From Elephas maximus indicus (Eukaryota; Chordata; Mammalia; Proboscidea; Elephantidae): a stretch of 64,000 bases of DNA. The position numbers and the translations under genes were made by a program. The stretch is taken from positions 76,689,553 to 76,753,552 of the forward strand of contig NC_064837.1 of assembly GCF_024166365.1 (NCBI RefSeq). Reading direction: 5' to 3'. How positions within the stretch are numbered: position 1 is the stretch's first letter; every line of letters begins with the position of its first letter. The notes below the pieces were generated by a model. It ran no database searches, was not told the DNA's origin, and saw only the letters and a program-made list of their open reading frames with translations. This document shows positions 56,169-64,000 of this stretch, in pieces.

Positions 56169-57055
56169 AGCTGGGTTTAAGAAAAATGTTTTGTTGTTAT
56201 AACTACCGGGGTATTTTTATTTAAAAAAATAATGAATTTCTGCTGAAACACTGCCTAAGAATTTTGTAGTCATTTTGGTGTCACTCCCTCTGACAGTGTT
56301 AGTGGTACGGTCTATGCCCCCTGCACTCCTCTCCTGACACCGCTGGTACATAACTTTCTCTTTACAGAATTTGTTAGCTTTTGGAATGTATGTTATCCCA
56401 GCGTCTGAAAGCCTGGGGGGCGGGGGGGAGTAAGGGTCCATCTTCTCCCTATTTCAGAATACTTAACTCTGGTCCCAACTGGCTGCTCTTTATAGAGTAG
56501 GTGCTGCTTGAGGTGCCTTTTCCTCTGGTCAGTTTCTTCTGACCTCTCCAATCTTTACTCTGCCATTTGCTCACTTCAAATGTTCTAGCCCTTCTTGGAT
56601 GAAATTTATTAGTTAGAATTGTCAGGAAATCACCCATTTCCTACAGGCTTTCACATTTGCTGCCATGGAATTGTATGTCGTGGTTCTCTTTTGATGCTTT
56701 TTAATCTCCACTAAAGCTCTGTTGTGTCTGCACCCTCTCTACCATGCGTCACTTAAAACATCACAACCCATTTGTTGTCAACCTTTCTTTGCTTATTTAA
56801 ATCTCTTTTTTTGTAATAGCTTACAGCCAGGTTTAATTTTTCACCTAATCGAAAGTCTGTCCTTTAATGGGTTAATGTAGCCCACTTACATTTAGAATGA
56901 TAAATTTGATTTTATTCCTTCTATCTCACTCTAGGCTTCCTACTTTAAGAGGTTTTTTTTTTTTTTACCTTTACTTTATTTCTGTAAGTTTGATACAGTT
57001 GTTATTCATTACACTTCTCTTCCTTTTGTTAATTTAGATGTCCCTTAGTATGTTT

Positions 57056-57195
57056 TAGGAGTCCCTGGATAGCACAAATGGTTGAGCACTTGATAACCAG
57101 CAAAAATGTTGGGGGTTTGAACCTACTCAGAGGCGATGTGGAAGAAAGGTCCCAGTCTTGAAAACTCTATGGAGCACAGTTTCATCCCTGAGTTG
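57056..57195 (+). mobile_element. AfroSINE, diverged, tail missing
   Basis: Head 'taggagtccctggatagcac', 'tttgaacctactcagaggc', 'aactctatggagcacagttt'. The tail is not recognisable. Confidence 0.8.
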
Positions 57196-57889
57196 TTGGA
57201 CTGAAATTTTTGGATGCATAACTGTAAACTCATGGATGTATACATATGGACACTCATACATATGCACACACTTTTCCTCATATGTTTATAGATATAGATG
57301 CATGAGTATGTAATGTACACCCCCACACACACTCATATATTTCCCAAATCTGCATTCTAGAAAGACTTAGAAAGTGATACCTGGTAGCAATGAGCACATC
57401 AAATACTCAGATCTTGGTTTCTAAATGCCGTTCTCCACTAAAAGGATCAGGGCTTCTTGGAAAAATAGCTGCTTCCAGTGCTGCGGCAAGGAAAATGCAA
57501 GATGATCCTGGAATATCTTATTCTGCCAGGAAGAAGGAAATGCTCAAAGGATAATTAGCAATGTCTGAAAAGGGACAAAGGAGTCAGCTTGAAGAGATAT
57601 CCACTGGCTTAAATCTAAGAAAATTTGGGCAAAAATAAATAAATAAATAGTGATAGTAATGGTCTATTGCCGGTGGAGTAAGACAAGAATATATAAGACC
57701 AGTGATATAATTAAGTCAGGAAGTAGGACTCCAACTAACAAATATAGAAAGAATGACTGAAATTAGAAAAACATGTATTGGTAGCTATTATAGTGATTAT
57801 TATTTCAGGTAACTATCATCAATAGATGCTAAACTAGTGGGAAAATGATGAGAAGCAGGATATTTATACAGGAATAAAATATCTCACTA
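57196..57889. other. intergenic sequence, unassigned
   Basis: A TA/CA-rich patch lies at about 57235-57345. After it, 57370-57880 has the texture of an old interspersed repeat, which I could not name. A short AAAT repeat lies at 57635-57648. Confidence 0.4.
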
Positions 57890-59344
57890 CAGAGGCAGGG
57901 CCAAGATGGTAGAATAGTCAGACACTTCCTGTTATCCCTCTTATAACAAAGACCCCCCCCAAAAAAAACATGTGAATTAGATGTATATGACCATCTAGAA
58001 CCCTAAGCATCAAAGACAAAGCTGAAGAATTGGACTGAGCAACAGGCAGAAGGAGACACAATTCAAAAGCAGCAGAAATGGGGAATTATGGATCGAGGGA
58101 TCACCAGTGTCGTCCTAGCTGAATCTGCACAGTGCACACAAATTGAGGAGAGCAGCAACAGCCCGAGCCAAGGGTGAAGCAAGCAGCAGCAAATCTGCAC
58201 ACACCTCCAGAACCAAACAGGAGCAACACCAGACCTGCTAAAGTTAAACACAAGCTCCCAACCCACCTTATGCACACAATAACCCTTCCCTACCAAAGCT
58301 CCATGGCCGAGAAGCACTCCTTTCTCCTCATCTATCCCTGTTCCCACTCCAACACCAGATCAGCGGCATTTAACACCACCACACCTCCTGAGCCGAGAAC
58401 TCACAGCTTGGTCCAGAGGCACCTCTTCCTTCGCCCAGCCACTGGCACAGGGGGTCCACAGACTTGCGGCACCTTTCTCCCCCGCCAATTACCCGCACCA
58501 GTGCCTTCCTGGCCTAGCCGGTACAGCACACCTTCATTAGGACAAAATGGGCAGGGCATCCACCTGAAGCCCATATTCACCAGCAGCAGCCAAGGTGGAG
58601 CTTCAGATTTGTGGCATTTGACACTACCCTGCCCCCTAAGAAGGGGCCTCACCCACCCACATCAGGGACCTGAGAGCCAGTGGTATCACCTACTCCGTCT
58701 AGCCACCCATGACAGGGACCTGAGAATTAGTGGTGACCCTCAATCCCTTCAGCCAATGGCACTTCAGCCAACAAGGCCCAGCTGCATTAATCTCCCACTA
58801 TACACTCTAGTGGACAGAGGCACACCATCCATCTGAGCACCCAAGAGCAGCTGACAGCCCCCTGCCTTGATCCTCTCATCACCCCCCACTGCAGCCAGAG
58901 ACCTGTGCCTGCTCTGAACACTCCCAGGCAGCCTTGCCCATACACAACTGTAGGTGAGAGTCTCCACACCATACACTTGATGACCAATGACCTGGGCACC
59001 TGTGCCCTGACCAACCAGTAAGTAGCAGAGAACACACACAAGACCCAACCCCATGACCAGGGAGAACACCCTTTACACACACAGATAGGTAACCAGCAAG
59101 ACACATTCATCACCTCACCAAAATACGCCACCTATACAATCAGCACCCCCGCAAGAACAGTAAACAGACTCCCAGGCTCGCATACCTAGTAGCTGCTCCA
59201 ACCACCTGGAGCATAGGAAGTGAGAACTTTGATAAGGCAAGATTAATGACCAAGGTAGTGCACATGCCCAACCTACTTGGACATATCAAAACAAAAATTC
59301 AAGATGCAGTAAACAAAAATACAGTAAATAAATACATAAGTATA
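57890..59344 (+). other. L1 5' UTR (with incidental open frame)
   Basis: Moderately GC-rich sequence between the L1 5' start and ORF1, containing a 220-codon plus-strand frame (58174-58836) rich in Pro, Thr and Ser. L1 5' UTRs often carry such incidental frames. I see no domain and call no protein. Confidence 0.7.
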
Positions 59345-60240
59345 ACAACTTACTGATGCCTCAGAGACAAGTCAGTATCAAATCACATAACGAAACAGGA
59401 CAAGATGGCTTCAGCAAGAAACCAAAATAAAGAACCAGAAAACCTCCTGGAGGATGATAAGGCAATGGAACTACTTCATAAAGAATTCAAAAGACTAATA
59501 TACAGAGCTCTCCAATAGATCAGAAAGGAAATTAGGCAAAACACGGACCAAATCAAGGAAAACACAGACAAAGCAATGAAAGAATTCAAGGAAACAATAC
59601 AAGAACAAAATGACAGAATAAACAGGTGTCTAGAAACCATACAAAAACAGCAACTAGAAATCCAAAAGATTAATAATAAAATTTCACAATTAAACAACTC
59701 AATAGAAACTGGGTTTTTTTTTTAATAGAAGGTCATAGGAGCAGAATTGAGACAATGGAAGTCAGAATTAGTGAGATGGAAGATAAATCCCTTGACAACA
59801 ATTTGTTTTGGAAAAATTAGAAAAAGAATAAACAAAAAAGAAGAGAGCCTAAGAATTATGTGGGACACTATCAAGAGGAAAAACCTACGAGTGATAGGAG
59901 TACCAGAACAGGGGGTATAACAGAAAACACAGAGAGAATTGTCAAAGGTTTGCTGGCAGAAGACTTCCCTAATGTCATGAAAAACAAGAAGATCTCTATC
60001 CAAGAAGCTCAATGAACCCTGCACAGGATAGACCCCAAAAGAAATTCACCAAGACTTATCATCACCAAACTTGCCAAAACCAGAGACAAAGAAAGAATCC
60101 TGAGAGCAGCTAGGGATAAACAAAAAGTTACCTAAAAAGGAGAACCACTAAGACTAAGATCTGATTACTCAGCAGAAACATTCAGGCAAGAAGACAATGA
60201 AATGACATGTGTAAAGCCTTGAAGGAAAAAAGTTGCCAGC
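59345..60240 (+). pseudogene. L1 ORF1 remnant (RNA-binding chaperone)
   Basis: Translated pieces follow L1 ORF1p in order: an N-terminal part with heptad-like coiled coil (EFKETIQEQNDRI, then IQKQQLEIQKI), the RRM domain (LRVIGVPE, frame-shifted, about 59885-59910; EDFPNVMKNKKISIQEAQ) and the C-terminal domain (PKRNSPRLIITKLAKTRDKE, ILRAARDKQKVT). A TAG at about 59516 cuts the coiled coil, a stop follows the QEAQ motif near 60013, another follows KVT, and indels move the frame. The normal protein coats L1 RNA as a trimer; this copy cannot. Confidence 0.85.
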
Positions 60241-60864
60241 CAAGAATTATATATCCAGCAAAATTATCTTTTAAATACAATGGTGAAATCAGGCCATTTC
60301 CAGGTAAATAAAAATTAAGGGAATATGTAAAAAGCAGACCAAAATTACATGAAATATTAAAGGGATCCCTCCAGTTAGAGAACCAACAATATCAGACAAC
60401 AATCCAGGACTAGGAAACAGGGCAAATCAACCAGATACCAACACAGATAGGGAATTCACAAACATAAAAACAAGACTAAAAGACTGAAAATAGGGAAACA
60501 GAGACGTCAATATGTAAATGACGACAACATCAAAACAAAAAAGGGGGAATAACAGTGTACTCATAGAACTTCCATATGGAGAAGAAGTCAAGATTACATG
60601 AAGAAATAAAAGGCTGGTTTAAACTTGGAAAAATAAAGGAAAATCTCAAAGTAACCACAAAGGAAGGGGACAAACCTATCTTTCGAAATAAAAAAGAAGA
60701 AAAACATAAAGACTCAGCAAACACAAAATCAACAATAATGAAAGAGATGAAAAGAAAATACATAAAAAGAACTCGGCACAAAAAATAAGCAGAACACAGA
60801 AATCATCAACACCACACACATGCACACACAAATACAACAAAATAACAGCCATAAACTCATACAT

Positions 60865-62755
60865 ATCAATAATTACGCTGAATTTAAATGGCCTAAATGC
60901 ACCAGGAATGAGACAGACAGTGGCAGAATGGATTAAAAAAAAAAAAGAAACGATCTGCCTATGTGCTGTCTATAAGAGACATACCTTAGACACAAAGACA
61001 TAAACAAACTAAAATTCAAAGTATGGAAAAGATATATCAAGCAAACAACCAAAAAAAAAAAAAACAGGAGTGGCAATGTTAATCTCCAATAAAATAAACT
61101 TTTAAAGCAAAATCCACCATAAAGGATAAGGAAGGACACTATATATAATTAAAGGGTCAGTATACCAGGAGGATATAACCATAATAAATACATACGCACC
61201 CAATGATAGAGCAACAAAATACATAAAACAAACTTTAAAAGCACTGAAAAGAGAAATAGACAGTTCCACAATAACAGTAGGAGACTTCAACACACCACTT
61301 TCAGTCAAGGACAGAATATCTAGAAAAAAACTCAATAAAGATACAGATCTAAATGCCACAATCAACCAACTCACGCTCATAGAAATATACAGAACATTCC
61401 AACCAACAGCAGCAAAATATACATTCTTTTCAAATGCATATGGAATATTATCCAGAATAAGCCATATTTTAGGCCACAGCAAACCTTAACAAAATCCAAA
61501 ACATTGAAATAATACAAAGCATCTTCTCTGATCATAGTGCCATAAAAGTAGAGCTCAATAACAGAAATTGTGAGGAAAAAAAATCAAATATGTAGAAACT
61601 GAACACCTTCTTGCTTAAAAACTACTGGGTAACAGAAGAAATCAAGGATGGAATAAAAAAAAATTATAGACTCGATTAAGAATGAAAACACATCTTACCA
61701 AAAACCTCTGGGACACAGCAAAAGCAGGGCTTAGAGGTCAAGTTATAGCAGTAAAAACACATATCAAAAAGAAGAAAGACCCAAAATCAAAGCATTAACC
61801 CTACAAATCGAACAAATAGAAAAAGAACAAGAAAAGGAGCCCTCACACATTAGAAGAAAGGAAATAATAAAGATTAGAGCGGAAATAAATTAAATAGAAT
61901 GGAAAGAATCAAGACCAAAAGTTGGTTCTTTGAAAAGATCAAATCAACAAACCATTGGCTAAACTGACAAAAGAAAAACAGGAGAGAAACCGAATAACCA
62001 GAATAAGAAATGAGACAGGAGCTATCACAACAGATCCAACTGAAATAAAAAGATCTTAAGAAAATACAATAAAAAATTGTACTCCAACAAATTGGAAAAC
62101 CTAGAGGAAATGGACACATTTCTAGAAATGTTAGTACCTAAACTAACACAAACTGAGGTAGAAAAGCTAAACAGACCCATAACAAAAGAAGAGATTGAAG
62201 AGGTAATAAAAAAAAAAAACTCACAAACAAAAAAAGCCCTGGCCTAGATGGCTTCACTGGGGAATTTTACTAAACTTTCAGAGAAAAGCTAATACCAATA
62301 CTACCCAACCTATTTCAGAGCATAGAAAAGGAAGGAATATTTCTGAACTCATTCTATGAAGCTAGCATAACCTTGATACCAAAGCCAGGCAAATATATTG
62401 CACAAAAAAAGAAAACTACAGACCAATATCCATCATGAACATAGATGCAAAAACTCCAAACAAAATTCTCTAGCTAACGGAATTCAGTAATAAAAAAAAA
62501 AAAAAATCCACCACATAAATAAAACAAAAAAACTACATGATCATATCAATCAACACAGAAAAGGCATTTGACAAAGTCCAACACCCATTCCTGATAAAAA
62601 CTCTCAGGAAAATAAGAATAGAAGGGAAATTCCTTGACATAATAAAAGGCATTTATATAAAACGAACAGCCAACATCATCCTCCTGAGGATGGGAACAAG
62701 ACAAGGAAGCCCTTAATCACCACTCTTATTCAACATTGTGCTGAAAGTCCTAATC
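60865..62755 (+). pseudogene. L1 ORF2 remnant, endonuclease and first part of reverse transcriptase
   Basis: The EN domain begins with LNLNGLNAPG (Asn motif). The usual QETH motif region is altered (VYKRH where Gln-Glu-Thr-His is expected), while GDFNTPL and SDHSAIK are still readable. The RT part shows IPKPGK, then motif A reading [12 protein letters not shown], with Asn at 62552-62554 where the catalytic Asp is normally found. TRQGSP follows and runs into a stop instead of the usual Leu. LLFNIVLKVL ends the preserved RT part. Many stops and frameshifts lie between these blocks. Confidence 0.85.
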
Positions 62756-63507
62756 CCTAAAATCTACAAAATACTTAAATACCTCAATCACAAAATGAAA
62801 TAATCCAACTAAAAAATAGGCAAAGGATATGAACAGACATTTCGCTAAAGAGGACATTCAGGCAGCCAACAGACATGTGAAGAAATGCTTACAATTATTA
62901 GCCATTAGTAAAATGCAAACCAAAACTACTAAGAGATACCATCTCACCCCAACAATACTAACACTAATCCAAAAAACACAAAATAAAAAATGTTGGAGAA
63001 GTTGCAGGGAGACTGGAAACCTTATGCACTACTATTGGGAAAACAGTACAATCCCGTTGGAAAATGATATGGAGCTTCCTTAAAAAGCTAAAAATAGAAA
63101 TACCATATGATCTAGCAATCCCACTCCTAGTAATACATCCTAGAGAAATAAGAGCCTTCACATGAACAGGAATATACACACCCATTTTCATTGCAGCACT
63201 ATTCACAATACCAAAAAAAAAAAAAAAACAACCAGAGTGTCCATCAACAGATGAATAGATAAACAAATTATGGTACATACACACAGTGGAATACTCTGCA
63301 ACAAAAGAGAACAATGATAAATCCACAAAACATCTCACAACATGGATGAATCTGGAGGCCATTATGCTGAGTGAAATAACTCAGTCACAAAACGACAAAT
63401 ATTATAAGAGACCACTATTAAAAGAACTCAAAAGGTTTATACACAGAAAAAACGTCTTTGATGATTATGAGGATGGGAAAGGAAGGGGAGAGGAAATCAC
63501 TACCTAG
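62756..63507 (+). pseudogene. L1 ORF2 remnant, C-terminal part after an internal deletion
   Basis: Directly after FNIVLKVL the sequence jumps to the C-terminal part (KDMNRHFAKEDIQAA, TKTTKRYHLTP, CWRSCRETGNLMHYYW), so the FADD/YADD catalytic box, the thumb and much of the C-terminal region are missing, roughly 1.3-1.4 kb compared with an intact L1. The Cys motif is partly lost, and a stop precedes the final stretch (WMNLEAIMLSEI), which ends near 63507. Confidence 0.85.
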
Positions 63508-63617
63508 ATAGTAGACAAGTGTCAACTTTGGTGAGGGTAAAGACAGCACACAATGTAGGGGAAGTCAGCACAACTGGACCAAAGCAAAAGCATAGAAATT
63601 TCTTAGACACATCCACT

Positions 63618-64000
63618 TTTTTTTATAATTTCTATTGTACTTTAAGAGAAAGTTTACAAATACAGTCTCTCACACAAAAACCCATATACACCTTGCTACA
63701 CACTCCCAATTACTCACCCCACTCCCTCCCTCCGCTCTCTCTTTTTCTGTCCATTTCACCAGCTTCTAACCCCCTCCACCCTCTCATCTCCCCTCTAGGC
63801 AGGAGATGCCAACATAGTCTCAAGTGTCCACCTGATCTAAGAAGCTCACTCCTCACCAGCATCCCTCTCCAACCCATTGTCCAGTCCAATCTATGTCTGA
63901 AAAGTTGGCTTCAGGAATGGTTCCTGTCCTGGGTCAACAGAAGGTCGGGGGCCATGACTACTGGGGTCCTTCCAGTCTCAGTCAGACCATTACTTCCGGT
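63618..64000 (-). mobile_element. second L1, antisense, 3' UTR end (runs off window)
   Basis: Starts with a T run (poly(A) on the minus strand) followed by the reverse complement of an L1 3' UTR as I remember it from elephant: 'ttctattgtactttaagaga', 'cacacaaaaacccatataca', 'ggagatgccaacatagtctc', 'cttccagtctcagtcagacc'. Its poly(A) abuts the interrupted 3' UTR of the sense L1, so it inserted into that element. The rest lies beyond the right edge. Confidence 0.75.

Larger units (their letters stand above)
55595..56345. mobile_element. hAT-like non-autonomous DNA transposon
   Basis: The ends are inverted: left CAGTGGCGTCA, right end reverse complement CAGCGGTGTCA, 9 of 11 matching with two transitions. 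The flanking 8-mers, gcacatag (55587-55594) and gtacataa (56346-56353), match at 6 of 8, as expected for an aged hAT target duplication. The interrupted antisense L1 resumes immediately on the far side. Just inside the left end is a 15-base unit repeated three times (ggcgtcactcgggtt type, 55599-55643). No transposase frame is seen. AfroSINE pieces have inserted within it. Confidence 0.72.
55346..57055 (-). mobile_element. L1 fragment (ORF2 region), antisense, split by a hAT-like element
   Basis: The plus strand carries antisense L1 ORF2 text: 'agcaaatgccttttcagcct' (opposite the RT motif A region), 'accttgctggattctatttg', 'atatgtgagatcgg'. After the DNA transposon it resumes with 'ataactttctctttacagaa' and 'tttgttagcttttggaatg', exactly where an L1 copy should continue. 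Later pieces ('ttagttagaattgtcaggaa', 'tgggttaatgtagcccactt') extend it to about 57055. Confidence 0.7.
57890..63617 (+). mobile_element. long L1 (LINE-1) element, sense, defective
   Basis: Begins with an L1-type 5' start (gaggcagggccaagatggta), then about 1.45 kb of 5' UTR, then ORF1 and ORF2 remnants and the beginning of a 3' UTR ('gaagtcagcacaactggacc', 'aaagcaaaagcatagaaatt'). Its 3' UTR is cut at about 63617 by the poly(A) end of an antisense L1. Multiple stops, frameshifts and an internal deletion make it inactive. Confidence 0.9.

Noticed and set aside
46950..57889. MOS, the next gene expected from human synteny
   Set aside because: No kinase motifs or intronless coding frame are present. 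MOS should lie further downstream, beyond this window.
58174..58836. 220-codon plus-strand ORF as a new gene
   Set aside because: It lies wholly in the 5' UTR of the L1 and shows Pro/Thr/Ser-rich text without a domain.
1..64000. CRISPR arrays, bacterial operons, phage or plasmid features
   Set aside because: The window is vertebrate nuclear DNA with spliced genes and SINE/LINE repeats. None of the regularly spaced repeats fit a CRISPR layout.
63618..64000. Twin-priming inversion of a single L1 as explanation of the head-on L1 junction
   Set aside because: In twin priming the poly(A) end lies at the outer edge. Here the poly(A) of the antisense piece abuts the other segment, so a separate insertion into the sense L1 fits better.

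Overview
This is a mammalian nuclear window from an afrotherian, most likely an elephant. The lineage call rests on about twenty AfroSINE copies, tRNA-related SINEs ending in a short tail of the type 'gtcgctatgagtcggaatcg' that are confined to Afrotheria, and on an L1 whose 3' UTR resembles the elephant L1 I remember. The species call is inference.

Layout. (1) 1-1.7 kb: 5' end of CHCHD7 on the minus strand, with exon 1, a candidate extra leader exon and intron. (2) About 1.3-2.4 kb: a GC-rich bidirectional CpG-island promoter shared by CHCHD7 (minus) and PLAG1 (plus), holding an interrupted GGC trinucleotide tract. (3) About 2.2-46.9 kb: the whole PLAG1 transcription unit. It has three untranslated leader exons or exon candidates (ending at 2363; 28101-28196; 36710-36808), a start-codon exon (39408-39766), and a last exon with most of the coding sequence plus a roughly 5.4 kb 3' UTR ending near an AATAAA at 46924. 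The joined CDS encodes 499 residues with seven C2H2 zinc fingers, an N-terminal KRKR nuclear signal, two SUMO-type motifs and a Ser-rich C-terminal activation region. The first 10 kb of intron 1 and the terminal exon lack SINEs, while the rest of the introns carries SINEs, a complete solo MaLR LTR, a Tigger-like relic and a degenerate minisatellite.

(4) 47-57 kb: intergenic DNA dominated by antisense AfroSINEs and old L1 pieces. It includes a nested stack (antisense L1 interrupted by a hAT-like DNA transposon, itself interrupted by AfroSINE) and an unexplained GC-rich block at 54715-55345. (5) 57.9-64 kb: a long sense L1 that is dead (stops, motif A Asp to Asn, catalytic RT core deleted), then the poly(A) end of a second, antisense L1 that runs off the window.

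The only protein-coding genes supported here are PLAG1 (complete) and CHCHD7 (5' end only, no coding exon seen). PLAG1 is a growth-promoting transcription factor. Its output is plausibly tuned by the shared promoter, by several short upstream ORFs in its leader and by its long 3' UTR. The remaining open frames are chance frames in GC-rich DNA, introns or repeats.
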